A stretch of DNA of 42,260 nucleotides from Fibrobacterales bacterium Fibro_02 (GCA_001603905.1 LVAE01000027.1:1-42260); one strand, 5' to 3'; numbered from the stretch's first letter, positions 7,109 through 16,017 are shown. Notes: generated by a model not told the origin, from the letters alone. Made by a program: numbers and translations.

Positions 7109-9235
7109 CTATTCAATTTCCACTTTAATCTCTACGTTTTGCACCCAGGGCTTGGGTGCATTTACGATAGGGTGCAGAATCTTGCGGACAGGGGCGAGGT
7201 CTTGTGTCTTGACGTAGAGTTTTGCCCAGTGGACATTTTGGATGACGGGTACGAAGGCGTCCACAGGACCGAGCACCATAAGCTTCTTGTCGGCGCGGAG
7301 GAGTGATTCCAGTCGCTCTACGGTGTGCCGCAGTAGATCTTCGTCGCGGCTTCCGCAGCTGATTTCGACGAGCTTGCAGAAGGGCGGGTAAAAAGCGGCG
7401 CGCCGGTCTTCCATTTCCTTGTTCGCAAATCCGTTGAAGTCATGGTTCACGGCAAACTGCATCACGGGCTCCGATGGTTTTAGCGTCTGGATTAGTACCA
7501 GGCCTTCTCCACCTGCACGACCCGCGCGCCCTGCAGTCTGGCTTAAGAGCTGGAAAAGCCTTTCGGTGGAGCGAAAGTCGGGGATGCCGAGGCCACTATC
7601 GGCGCCAACGACCCCGACGAGTTGTACGCCCGGAAAGTCGTGGCCCTTGGCGACCATCTGTGTTCCAATTAGAATGTTGAATTCGCGGTTGCGGAACGCA
7701 TCGAGAATTTTTTCGCTCGCGCCTACATTCTGCGTGGTGTCGCGGTCCATGCGAATCACTTTCGCATTCGGAATCCACTCGGCGATTTCTTCTTCGAGCA
7801 TCTCGATGGCGCCGCCCATGAACTCGTAAGTTTCGGCGCCGCAGGCGCTACACGGTGTATTCACCGGGTAAAGGGCGGCGCAGTAGTGGCACATAAGTGA
7901 GCGGTACTGCTTGTGGTAAACGAGCGGAATGTGGCAATGCTTGCAGTAAAGCGTCTCGCCGCATTCGGTACATACGCGCATCTTCGAAAAACCGCGGCGG
8001 TTCATCAGGATAATCGCCTGGTCCCCGCGCTCGATGCAGTCGGTCAAGGCTTCGCGGAGCGCGGGCGACAGGAGGATGCCCTTTTGCTGTCGCATCTTGC
8101 CCATGTCTACGATTTGCACCTTCGGAAGTGGTGCCTGCGTGGCGCGTTCCTTGAGTGTAACCGTCTTTAAGTTATTCGCCTTTGCATTATAGAATGTTTC
8201 GAGACTCGGTGTGGCGCTCCCGAGCACCACGAGGGCGCCGTACTTATACGCCAAATGGAATGCCATTTCGCGGGTATGGTAACGCGGCGCCGGGTCCTGT
8301 TGCTTAAAAGAGGAATCGTGTTCTTCGTCAAGAATCACGAGGTCGAAATCGAACGGGGCAAGAATCGCGCTGCGGGTGCCGAGAACCACCTGCGTGTCGC
8401 CCTTCAAAATTGAGACGTAGCCTTCGCGTTTCTTGGGTGCAGAAAGAGCCGAATGCAAAACCACGATCGGGACTTGCAGAAAATCTTCAAAACGCTTGAG
8501 CGTTTGCGGTGTGAGTCCGATTTCGGGCACGAGGATCAAGACTTTCTTGTGTCGCTTCAACGCTTCGCGGGCAAGCTCCTGGTAAACGCGGGTCTTGCCC
8601 GATCCGGTGACACCATGGAGTAATACGCCGCGGAATCCGTCCTTGTCCAGTTCTTCGCAAAGCGTATTGAATGCGTTAGTTTGTTCTAACGTTAGTGCTG
8701 GGATGTTTGCTGCGGTCATCCTCGACTGAGTGAAACGAGGGAGGGGATCCAGGACTGCTTTTGTGGATCCCGTCGCGTTGCTCCAGGATGACGTGCTTTG
8801 GGAATTCGGGGGCGTTTTGGAGGCTTCCCCCTTTGTAAATGCCAAAGCATCTAAGTACTTCTCGAAGTCGCTCGGCCAGAACACGAACAGCGCCTTCATG
8901 GGTGTGCTGATGTAATACCGTGCGGTCCATTCGAGCATTTCCATGTAGCGCTCGCTAAAGCGGTAGCCCGACTGGTGCGGGTATGCGGGGCGCACGTCAA
9001 AGCTTGGGCGGTCCTGGTGAACCTTGCTCACGATGGCAAGTGCCGGCTTTTTACGGGTGGCAAACTGAACCCAAACGACATCTCCGCGCACAAGGTTGAC
9101 CCCTGCGGGAACTCCGTAAGTATAGACATCGGGGGCCATGGGAATGTATACCTCGCAGAAATCCGTCAAAGTCGCGGACTTGAGCTTCTGATGCACTTCT
9201 TCGGGGGCGCTGAGTTTGGGAATTCGCTTTGTCAC
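7109..9235 (-). CDS. priA: Primosomal protein N' (PriA helicase)
   Basis: Restarts stalled replication forks. The 708-aa protein has the 3'-DNA-binding N-terminal domain (about 25-105), Walker A GVTGSGKT (208-215), a DEEHD box, a two-zinc cysteine module (CTECGETLYCKHC then CHYCAAL and CSACGAE), GTQMVAKGHDFPGV and the QTAGRAGRAG helicase motif. The start is a GTG at 9235. Residues 148-174 are encoded by a 78-bp palindromic repeat inserted in frame between the N-terminal domain and the helicase core; the winged-helix region expected there is short and poorly recognisable. The helicase motifs are all intact, so the protein is probably functional. Confidence 0.95.
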   Translation of the reverse strand: MTKRIPKLSAPEEVHQKLKSATLTDFCEVYIPMAPDVYTYGVPAGVNLVRGDVVWVQFATRKKPALAIVSKVHQDRPSFDVRPAYPHQSGYRFSERYMEMLEWTARYYISTPMKALFVFWPSDFEKYLDALAFTKGEASKTPPNSQSTSSWSNATGSTKAVLDPLPRFTQSRMTAANIPALTLEQTNAFNTLCEELDKDGFRGVLLHGVTGSGKTRVYQELAREALKRHKKVLILVPEIGLTPQTLKRFEDFLQVPIVVLHSALSAPKKREGYVSILKGDTQVVLGTRSAILAPFDFDLVILDEEHDSSFKQQDPAPRYHTREMAFHLAYKYGALVVLGSATPSLETFYNAKANNLKTVTLKERATQAPLPKVQIVDMGKMRQQKGILLSPALREALTDCIERGDQAIILMNRRGFSKMRVCTECGETLYCKHCHIPLVYHKQYRSLMCHYCAALYPVNTPCSACGAETYEFMGGAIEMLEEEIAEWIPNAKVIRMDRDTTQNVGASEKILDAFRNREFNILIGTQMVAKGHDFPGVQLVGVVGADSGLGIPDFRSTERLFQLLSQTAGRAGRAGGEGLVLIQTLKPSEPVMQFAVNHDFNGFANKEMEDRRAAFYPPFCKLVEISCGSRDEDLLRHTVERLESLLRADKKLMVLGPVDAFVPVIQNVHWAKLYVKTQDLAPVRKILHPIVNAPKPWVQNVEIKVEIE
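8715..8792. repeat. 78-bp palindromic repeat inserted in frame within priA
   Basis: Two facing copies of the unit GTCATCCT...GGGATCC: the left arm starts GTCATCCTCGACTGAG, the right arm ends GCTCCAGGATGAC, with paired GGATCC sites in the middle. Length is exactly 26 codons, so the priA frame is kept. The encoded residues are low-complexity Ser/Thr-rich. Confidence 0.8.
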
Positions 9236-9361
9236 GGGCTAAAAGATAGTTAATACCGCAAAATGCGCATAAATTCCAATTTTTTTTGTTTGAAAAAACT
9301 TTTTTTGTTAGATTATAGTATGCAAACCTTAAGCAGGCTTGCCATACTATTGGAGATCTCT

Positions 9362-12283
9362 ATGAGCTTATTTGACGCCTTTAAACCGAAGTGGCAGAAT
9401 TCCAACCCCGCCAAGCGCCTTGAAGCGGTCGCTGAATTGGGCTTGGACAACCAGGATATCCTGGACCGTATTGCCAGTTCCGATTCCGATGCTTCTGTCA
9501 GGACTGCGGCCGTAAAGAAGTTGAATATCATTTCTTCGTTGTTGAAAATTTCGAAGGATGATGCCGACGAAGACGTGAAGCGTACCGCAAAGACCCGTTA
9601 TCAGGAAGAGGTTGTCAAGAAGTTGAAGTCCGGTGCCGAACCGAGCGCCGAAGACCTGTCTTATTTGAAGGACCTCAAGGATACTCATTACGCCGAAGAA
9701 TTGCTGAAGGGTGTGAACACCTCTGAAACTGTCCGTAGCGAGCTGGTGAAGCTTTGCGAAAAGCAGTCTATCCTTGCCAATGTCGCTAGCCGCGACGCAA
9801 GCGCACGCGTTGCTCTTGCTGCCGCTGCCAAGGTGGAATCCGAATCGCTTTTGCAGGATATTGCAAAGAATTCCAAGCAGCCCGAAGTTCGTAAGACCAT
9901 TTCCGAAAAGCTCCGAGCAAAGCGCGACGCCGAAGATAACGGCAAGAAGGCGGCTGAACTCTTGGCGAGCAAGCGTGAAGCCCTGGTAAAGCAGGCTCAT
10001 TATCTCGCTGCCCAGAAGGATCCCCTCGCCGTGAAGGCTCAGTTCGAAGATCTGATGGGAGAAGCCCGCAACCTCGGTATGGGTGACCAGCAGGCAACAA
10101 TTGATGAAGTGTATGAAAGCTTCAAGAAATTCTGTGACGAAGCCGATGCGGCCCGCATCGCTGCCGAAAAGGCCGAAGCCGAAAAGCAGGCGAAGATTGC
10201 AGCCCTCACGGCAAGCCTCGAAGAACTTGAAGGCTTGGTTGCTGGAGGCAAGGCGTCCGAAAACGCGGAACGTATCGAGGCTATCCTTGCCGATTGGGCC
10301 GAAGGCAAGTCCCTGATGGATGCTGCCTTGGTCAAGCGTTATAACAACGCTTTCTTCAAGGTCCAGGAAATCAACAAGGCGAAAGAAATTGTCGAAGAAG
10401 TCCCTGAAGGCACCGACGAATCGGTTCGACCGGAACTGCTGGAACGCCTTAAGGCTCTTGCCGATACAGATGTCAACGACATGACCCACAAGCATTTGCA
10501 CGCCATTGTCCGCGAATGGGAAAAGCTTCCGCTGCTGGAAGGCGAAGACCCGATGTTGCAGGAATACAATGCGCTGCGCAACAAGCTCTCGATCAAGATT
10601 TCCGCCTATAACGACGATGCACAGAAGCGTTTTGAAGAAAACTCCGAAAAGCTGAAGGCGATTATCGAAAAGGTCAAGTCCTTTGACGAAAACGAAGACT
10701 TCCGCGAACTGAACAAGAAGGTTCGTGAATGCTTCTTGCAGTGGAAGGAAATCGTCGGCGAAAACAAGTTCAAGTACCACGACCTGTGGCAGGAATACAA
10801 GGCCGCGACGGCCCGTTTCCAGGAAATGCAGCAGTGGGAAAATTGGCACAATGAAAAGGACCGTGACGACCTGCTCCTCGAAATGGATGCCCTGACCAAG
10901 GAAGCCGGTAGCCAGACCGTTCTTCAGAAGCTGAAGGAAATTACGAACCGCTGGAAGGAAATTGGACCCATTTCTGCGGCAAAACTGCAGGAATACCGCG
11001 ACCATTTCCAGAGCAACTACGAAAAGATCAAGGAAAACTGCGCCGCCTTTATCGAAGAGATGAATGCTGAACGCGTGAAGAACTTGGCCGACAAGGAAGC
11101 CCTGTGCGCAAAGATTGAAGAACTTGTTCAAAATGCAGAAATGTTCTGGAAGGACAAGTACAAGGCGATGCAGGAAATCCAGGAAAACTGGAAGAATATC
11201 GGCATGGTGCCTAAGGAAAATGTGGCTGCGCTTACCGAACGCTTCAAGGCCGCGACTGCTGCGTTCTACGCCCAGCATAAGGAAAACCTGAAGCAGGAAG
11301 ACGAATCCCGCGAAGCCAACTACGAGAAGAAGGTAGCTCTCTGCATGGAAGCCGAAGCGCTCAAGGAATCGAGCGACTGGAATGCGACTTCGAACAAGTT
11401 AAAGCAGCTGCAGGATTCCTGGAAGTCTGTCGGTCCTGTGCCCAAGAGCAAGTCCGATGAAATCTGGACCCGTTTCCGTACCGCATGCGATAGCTTCTTT
11501 GAAAAGAAGCGTGCCCATTTCGAAGAAATGGATGCTGCAAAGTCGAAGAATCTTGAAGCGAAGAAAGCCCTGTGCGAAAAGCTCGAGGCGATGGAAGCCG
11601 CTGCCCAGGGAACGCTTGACGAACTCAAGGCCGTGGAAGAAGAATGGAAGGCTGTCGGCATGGTTCCGAAGGAAGCCATTGAAGAAATCAGCAACCGTTA
11701 CAATACGGTCTACAACAAGATTCTCGACCGTCTTGCCCATGCGGATTCTACATTGGCCCAGGGTCTCGATGTCATCAAGGAAAAGAAGACCGCGATGATC
11801 GACAAGGTGCGTCAGTTTGCCGAAAGCGCTGGCAGCAACCAGTTGGCCGACGCTGTTCGCGAACTCCAGAAGGAATGGCGCGAACTTGGATTCTGCGGCC
11901 TTGAAGACATGGATCTCTACAAGCAGTTCCGCGATGCTTGCGACGACTTCTTTACCCGTCGCCGTGACCAGCTCGACATTCAGGAACAGGCTCGCCAGAA
12001 CAACCTGCAGAAGAAGCTGTTGCTCTGCGAACAGGCCGAAGACCTGCTGACTGACCTGAATGAACAGACGGTGGCCGCCTCGATGAACAAGGTGAAGCAT
12101 CTGCGTCGCCTGTGGAAGGAAGTGGGAGCCGTGCCTCGCGAACATTCCGAGAAGACCTGGAAGCGTTTCAATACGGCCTGCGACAAGGTGTTTGCCTTCG
12201 GCCGCAAGGATCAGCCTGAAGCCGCTCAGGATGGTGCTGCTGCTCCGGAAGCTCCGGCAGAAGCCTCTCCGGCTGAAGCTTAA
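9362..12283 (+). CDS. Very long DUF349 repeat protein (coiled, cytoplasmic)
   Basis: A 973-aa protein. I start at the ATG at 9362, which has GGAG 7 nt upstream and gives MSLFDAFKPKWQ; the longer frame from 9263 has no such support. The N-terminal 200 residues look like HEAT-type helical repeats (DSDASVRTAAVKKL, SETVRSELVKLC). From about 420 onward there are multiple DUF349-type three-helix units, each with W(K/R)xxG(x)VP followed by a Trp or Tyr and an FxxAxxxFF segment (WKNIGMVPKE, WKSVGPVPKS, WKAVGMVPKE, WRELGFCGLE, WKEVGAVPRE). The tail is Ala/Pro/Glu-rich. DUF349 proteins have been linked to stress and ribosome-associated roles in other bacteria, but the function here is unknown. Confidence 0.8.
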   Translation: MSLFDAFKPKWQNSNPAKRLEAVAELGLDNQDILDRIASSDSDASVRTAAVKKLNIISSLLKISKDDADEDVKRTAKTRYQEEVVKKLKSGAEPSAEDLSYLKDLKDTHYAEELLKGVNTSETVRSELVKLCEKQSILANVASRDASARVALAAAAKVESESLLQDIAKNSKQPEVRKTISEKLRAKRDAEDNGKKAAELLASKREALVKQAHYLAAQKDPLAVKAQFEDLMGEARNLGMGDQQATIDEVYESFKKFCDEADAARIAAEKAEAEKQAKIAALTASLEELEGLVAGGKASENAERIEAILADWAEGKSLMDAALVKRYNNAFFKVQEINKAKEIVEEVPEGTDESVRPELLERLKALADTDVNDMTHKHLHAIVREWEKLPLLEGEDPMLQEYNALRNKLSIKISAYNDDAQKRFEENSEKLKAIIEKVKSFDENEDFRELNKKVRECFLQWKEIVGENKFKYHDLWQEYKAATARFQEMQQWENWHNEKDRDDLLLEMDALTKEAGSQTVLQKLKEITNRWKEIGPISAAKLQEYRDHFQSNYEKIKENCAAFIEEMNAERVKNLADKEALCAKIEELVQNAEMFWKDKYKAMQEIQENWKNIGMVPKENVAALTERFKAATAAFYAQHKENLKQEDESREANYEKKVALCMEAEALKESSDWNATSNKLKQLQDSWKSVGPVPKSKSDEIWTRFRTACDSFFEKKRAHFEEMDAAKSKNLEAKKALCEKLEAMEAAAQGTLDELKAVEEEWKAVGMVPKEAIEEISNRYNTVYNKILDRLAHADSTLAQGLDVIKEKKTAMIDKVRQFAESAGSNQLADAVRELQKEWRELGFCGLEDMDLYKQFRDACDDFFTRRRDQLDIQEQARQNNLQKKLLLCEQAEDLLTDLNEQTVAASMNKVKHLRRLWKEVGAVPREHSEKTWKRFNTACDKVFAFGRKDQPEAAQDGAAAPEAPAEASPAEA

Positions 12284-12290
12284 TGGTCGT

Positions 12291-12317
12291 GTCATCCCCG
12301 CAGAGGCGGGGGTATCC
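12291..12317. repeat. GTCATCCCCGC...GGTATCC short palindromic repeat
   Basis: The stretch beginning GTCATCCCCGCAGAGGCGGG forms a strong internal hairpin (CCCCGC / GCGGGG) and ends in TATCC. It looks like a variant of the repeat family seen at 6321, 8715 and 14160, placed just after the DUF349 stop codon. Confidence 0.55.
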
Positions 12318-12326
12318 TTAAAATTC

Positions 12327-12360
12327 AATCGCGGGTATGTCCCGCGATTTTTTTATTTTT
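12327..12360 (+). terminator. Intrinsic terminator after the DUF349 gene
   Basis: Perfect 9-bp stem AATCGCGGG / CCCGCGATT with loop TATGT and a T-rich tail, between the DUF349 gene and the Sua5 gene. The tail runs to within 9 nt of the next start codon. Confidence 0.88.
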
Positions 12361-12368
12361 GGACTATT

Positions 12369-13334
12369 ATGCAATTTCCTCCTTGGACAAGTATTGACGA
12401 TGCCGCACGCCTGCTCCATGACGGAGAGGTGGTCGCGATTCCGACCGAGACCGTTTACGGCCTTGCGGGAAATGCTTATTTGCCGTCTGCGCTGGCGCAG
12501 ATTTTTGCAATCAAGGAACGTCCGACGTTCGATCCGCTGATTGTTCACATTTGTGAAATTTCGCAGTTGGCTGACATTGCCGAAAACATTCCCGATGCGG
12601 CGTATGCATTGGCGAAGGCTTATTGGCCGGGCCCGATGACAATGATTCTTCCCAAGAAGGAATGCATACCGGATTTGTGTACGAGCGGGCTTCCGTCTGT
12701 CGCGGTGAGGTTCCCGTCGCATCCGGTGGCCCAGGAAATTATCTGGAAGGCGGGCGTGCCGCTCGCTGCTCCGAGTGCGAACCTGTTCAAGCACGTAAGC
12801 CCGACAACTGCCGAACATGTGGCGGCGCAGCTGGCCGACCGTGGCCTTGCTGGCATTGTAGATGGCGGTCCCTGCAACGTGGGTGTCGAAAGCACGATTG
12901 TCTCTTTAGTGGGCGAGCCGACGGTACTTCGTCCGGGTGCCATTACGCCCGAGATGATTGCGAAAGTCATCGGCGACGTGAAGGTGAAAGAATCTACTTC
13001 AAAGCCGGGGCAAGCGATGGCTGCACCGGGGCAGTGCGATACGCACTACCGCCCGCAGGTCCCGCTTTTTTACGGTGAAATTCCCGAGGGCTTTGAACTG
13101 CCGAAGTCCTGCGTGCGGATTGCCTTCGGCAATCGCCCCGGCGTGATTCCCGCAACGCTGAATTTGTCTGAAAGCGGCAACATGCTCGAGGCGACGGCAA
13201 AGCTGTACGCCTATATGCACGACCTGGACGATCCCAAGTATGACTTGATTCTTGTGGATCCGATTCCGAATGTAGGCGTAGGTATGGCCTTGAACGACCG
13301 CCTGAAACGCGCTAGCATCAAGCATCTCGGATAA
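12369..13334 (+). CDS. L-threonylcarbamoyladenylate synthase (Sua5/YwlC type)
   Basis: Makes threonylcarbamoyl-AMP from Thr, bicarbonate and ATP for the t6A37 modification of ANN-decoding tRNAs. The 321-aa protein has the YrdC fold (1-205) with IPTETVYGLAGNA, KERPTFDPLIVHI, WPGPMT, VAVRFPSHPVA, PLAAPSANLF and STIVSL, then a linker (GQCDTHYRPQVPL) and the C-terminal Sua5 domain (about 235-320), so it is the long two-domain form. The start is the ATG at 12369; upstream codons lie in the terminator of the previous gene. No good Shine-Dalgarno is visible, so the start rests on the domain boundary. Confidence 0.92.
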   Translation: MQFPPWTSIDDAARLLHDGEVVAIPTETVYGLAGNAYLPSALAQIFAIKERPTFDPLIVHICEISQLADIAENIPDAAYALAKAYWPGPMTMILPKKECIPDLCTSGLPSVAVRFPSHPVAQEIIWKAGVPLAAPSANLFKHVSPTTAEHVAAQLADRGLAGIVDGGPCNVGVESTIVSLVGEPTVLRPGAITPEMIAKVIGDVKVKESTSKPGQAMAAPGQCDTHYRPQVPLFYGEIPEGFELPKSCVRIAFGNRPGVIPATLNLSESGNMLEATAKLYAYMHDLDDPKYDLILVDPIPNVGVGMALNDRLKRASIKHLG

Positions 13335-13345
13335 TATCCGAGGCG

Positions 13346-14101
13346 TTACTTCATCTTGATTTTCATTTCGAAGACCTGGCGACCCATGTCGTCTTCGATT
13401 TTCATGTAGGTGGCGCCCATCTTGTCGGCGCGGAAAATGGTGACTTCCTGCCCTTCGCGGGTCTCTCCCAAAAAGTGAACCTCTAGCATTGAGGGAATGC
13501 AGAGTTCCAAGTCGCTAGCACTGAAAACGTTCAGAGAAAGTTTCACGTACTCGATGTTGTTCATGTGATGCGACATGTCGATATGCTGCGGAAGTACTTT
13601 TTGACGGTATACTTCCTCGTATTCTTCGGGGGTGACCGGGAACTTTGTGAATTTATTGTCCAAAAAATGTTCCGGCGCTCCTTCCATCGGAAAGTCGACG
13701 GCTTCCAGCTTCATTGGACGGTGCCGTTCCATGTCTAGGCAGCAAGCTTCTTGAACGGCGAGAATAATGGGTTCGCCTTCCACCGTTGTGATAGCGGTGT
13801 TTTCGTAGGTCCGTATGGGAGCGCTGTCGGCAGGGAACGATGTCGTAATGACCTTGTCACGCCAGAAGGGACGCTTGAAGAATTTGAATTTCGCTTTGTA
13901 GATGGCCCAGTAGCCGCCTTTCTCGTTTACGCAGAAATTGTCCATTTTGATGGAACCGAAATTTTCTGTGAAATTGTCTTGAACCATAAGCACGGTTTGG
14001 GCAATGCCCATTTTCCCTGACACGTCGATGTAGGCCGAGGTGATGGTGCGCTGTTTCTGGAAAACGAGAGGGTTCTTTGCAAGCGAATAAATATCAATCA
14101 T
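13346..14101 (-). CDS. Acyl-ACP thioesterase (double hotdog, FatA/FatB-like)
   Basis: Releases fatty acids from acyl-ACP in the cytoplasm. The 251-aa protein has two hotdog domains: the first with FQKQRTITSAYID and GYWAIYKAKFKFFKRPFWRD, the second with LPQHIDMSHHMNNIEYVKL, which matches the Asn/His signature (DxNxHVNNxKY) of plant and bacterial acyl-ACP thioesterases. I use the ATG at 14101, which has GAAGGT directly upstream; the longer frame runs back into a repeat. It converges with the Sua5 gene, with only 11 bp between the stop codons and an 8-bp dyad (13326-13342) across them. Confidence 0.86.
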   Translation of the reverse strand: MIDIYSLAKNPLVFQKQRTITSAYIDVSGKMGIAQTVLMVQDNFTENFGSIKMDNFCVNEKGGYWAIYKAKFKFFKRPFWRDKVITTSFPADSAPIRTYENTAITTVEGEPIILAVQEACCLDMERHRPMKLEAVDFPMEGAPEHFLDNKFTKFPVTPEEYEEVYRQKVLPQHIDMSHHMNNIEYVKLSLNVFSASDLELCIPSMLEVHFLGETREGQEVTIFRADKMGATYMKIEDDMGRQVFEMKIKMK

Positions 14102-14111
14102 ACCTTCAATA

Positions 14112-14146
14112 TAAATAAAAAAGACTGCCGTGAAAACAGTCTTTTG
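14112..14146 (-). terminator. Intrinsic terminator between glgE and the thioesterase gene
   Basis: On the minus strand the stem AAAAGACTG / CAGTCTTTT (9-nt loop) is followed by TTATTTATA. It lies downstream of glgE and just upstream of the thioesterase start, so the two genes are probably separate transcripts. Confidence 0.78.
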
Positions 14147-14159
14147 TACAAATGTGTCT

Positions 14160-14237
14160 ATGGATTCCGTCGCTTCGCTCCAGAATGACATCCTCCTAAA
14201 CAGTCATCCTGGAGGTCGACAGACCGCTGGGATCCAG
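14160..14237. repeat. Paired inverted copies of the GTCATCCT repeat family
   Basis: The left copy is inverted (starts TGGATTCCGTCGCTTCGCTC and ends AATGAC by 14189). The right copy is direct (from GTCATCCTGGAGG at 14203, ending GGGATCCAG at 14237). A 13-nt spacer separates them, and the pair sits directly after the glgE stop codon. Copy order is opposite to that inside priA. Confidence 0.7.
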
Positions 14238-14243
14238 TGTCGC

Positions 14244-15974
14244 CTAGATCTTCTTCAGCACGAGCAGATGACCAGGCGCCTTGTTCGGGTCGAGGCGAAC
14301 AAAGTTCCTGTTGCCGCGCCACACGAAACTTTCGTCGGTAATCAGGTCCTTCAAGAAGAAGAAGGAATCGTCGTTCAGGCCGAGCTTTCTCATGTCGAGT
14401 TCCACCATGCCTTCCTGGGCGTTGTCCATGTCCATGTTGCACACGCAGAGGATCACGTCTTCGCCAGACTTCTTGGAGTAAACCATCAGCTGGTCGTTGG
14501 CGCAGTAGTGGAAGTCGAGGTTGTCGTATTCCTGCAGGGCGACATGCTCCTGGCGGGCGGTGTTCACGCGGCGCACGAAGTCCTGAATACCCGGGCCACT
14601 CCAGTTGTGCACCTTGTACTGGTACTTTTCGCTGTCCTGCAGTTCTTCCTTGATGGGGCTCGGAATGTTTTCGCAGAGCTCGTAGCCGTTGTACATGCCG
14701 GTAAGGCTAGAAAGCGTACCGGCGAGGAAGTATCGCTGCTTGAAGGCGTTCGGGCCCTTGTAGGCGAGGTATTTCGGGAAGATGTCCGGAGTCGTCGGGA
14801 AGAAGATTCCGCGCATGTATTCCTTGGCGTCGGACTGCGTGAGTTCCTTGAGGTACTGTTCGAATTCCCACTTGGCAGAGCGCCAGGCGAAATAGGTGTA
14901 GCTCATGTCGAAACCGGACTTTGCCAGACGATGCATCATCTTCGGGCGGGTGAACGCTTCGGCGAGGAACACGAGTTCCGGACGCTTTTCCTTGACGTCT
15001 GCAATCAGCCATTCCCAGAACGGGAAGGGCTTGGTGTGCGGGTTGTCGATACGGAAAATTTCAATGCCCTTGTCGGCCCAGAACAGGATGATGTTCTCGA
15101 TTTCTTTCCACAGGGCCTTGTAGTTCTTGTTGTAGTAGTCGAACGGGTAGATGTCTTCGTACTTCTTGGGCGGGTTTTCGGCGAACTTGATGCTGCCATC
15201 CGGTTCGTGGTAGAACCATTCCGGGTGCGACTTCACGTACGGGTGGTCGGGGCTACAGTTGAGCGCGATATCGAGCGCAAGGCGAAGTCCCTTCTTGCGG
15301 GCTGCCTTCGCAAAATGTTCAAAGTCCTTCATGGAACCAAGTTCGGGGTCCACATCGTAGTGACCGCCGTTCTTGTTACCTACGGCATACGGGCAACCCG
15401 GTTCAAGCGGCTTTCCCTTCTTGTCGACCTTGGCGTGCAGGGCGTTGTTTGCGCCCTTGCGGTTCGTAACACCGATTGGGTGAATGGGCACCAGGTAGAC
15501 GGTGTCGAAGCCGAGGTTTGCAATGTAGTCGAGCTGGTTCTCGCAATCCTTCCAGGTGGCACTCTTGGTGGGGTCAGTGCCCTGGCTCTTCGGCCACATT
15601 TCGTACCAAGTACCGATGCGTGCGTAGGACGGATCCACGCGGAGCTTCATCACGGGGCTTTCGGTCGGTTCGTCCTTGGGTTCCACGGTCCAGGCGCAAA
15701 TCTTGTATTCGTAGTAGCCGATGTTGTTGACCGTGAAGGAACCTTCCCACTGGTCGTTATCGACAAAGTGCATGGGAGCCTTTTCCCATTTTTTCTTGGA
15801 GTCGTGGCGGTAGAAAATCGCCGCGTCATACTTTTCGTGGCTGTGGCGGAAAATGTCCGCGGTGAGCGTGACGGTGTCACCCGGTTCACGCTTAAGCATA
15901 AAACGCCCACCTTCGATCTGGGGGCGAATGTTTTCAATAACGAGATTGTCTTTGCGAGTAGGAATAGTTGCCAT
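14244..15974 (-). CDS. glgE: Alpha-1,4-glucan:maltose-1-phosphate maltosyltransferase
   Basis: A GH13_3 enzyme that extends alpha-1,4-glucan using maltose-1-phosphate. The 576-aa protein has an N-terminal beta-sandwich (1-115), the TIM barrel with WYEMWPKSQG (123-132), VYLVPIHPIG (159-168), LALDIALNCSPDHPYV (232-247), the nucleophile Asp310 in FRIDNPHTKP and the acid/base Glu339 in FLAEAFTRPKMM, then a C-terminal beta domain. IDNPHTKP and AEAFTRPKMM are distinctive for GlgE among GH13 enzymes. It is shorter than the roughly 660-700 aa of actinobacterial GlgE because the N-terminal domain is reduced. Its partner maltokinase is at 1133-2314. The start is the ATG at 15974; no strong ribosome binding site is seen. 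Confidence 0.93.
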   Translation of the reverse strand: MATIPTRKDNLVIENIRPQIEGGRFMLKREPGDTVTLTADIFRHSHEKYDAAIFYRHDSKKKWEKAPMHFVDNDQWEGSFTVNNIGYYEYKICAWTVEPKDEPTESPVMKLRVDPSYARIGTWYEMWPKSQGTDPTKSATWKDCENQLDYIANLGFDTVYLVPIHPIGVTNRKGANNALHAKVDKKGKPLEPGCPYAVGNKNGGHYDVDPELGSMKDFEHFAKAARKKGLRLALDIALNCSPDHPYVKSHPEWFYHEPDGSIKFAENPPKKYEDIYPFDYYNKNYKALWKEIENIILFWADKGIEIFRIDNPHTKPFPFWEWLIADVKEKRPELVFLAEAFTRPKMMHRLAKSGFDMSYTYFAWRSAKWEFEQYLKELTQSDAKEYMRGIFFPTTPDIFPKYLAYKGPNAFKQRYFLAGTLSSLTGMYNGYELCENIPSPIKEELQDSEKYQYKVHNWSGPGIQDFVRRVNTARQEHVALQEYDNLDFHYCANDQLMVYSKKSGEDVILCVCNMDMDNAQEGMVELDMRKLGLNDDSFFFLKDLITDESFVWRGNRNFVRLDPNKAPGHLLVLKKI

Positions 15975-15989
15975 AGTAACGAAAATTTA

Positions 15990-16017
15990 GCAAAAAAGGC
16001 TCGCGGTGGCGAGCCTT
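15990..16017 (-). terminator. Intrinsic terminator after the lipoprotein gene at 16034
   Basis: On the minus strand the stem AAGGCTCGC / GCGAGCCTT with loop CACC is followed by TTTTGC. It separates the lipoprotein gene from glgE. Confidence 0.85.

Noticed and set aside
9368..11278. Long minus-strand frame of 636 codons
   Set aside because: Antisense shadow of the DUF349 gene; no family similarity, and caused by the strong codon bias of the real gene.
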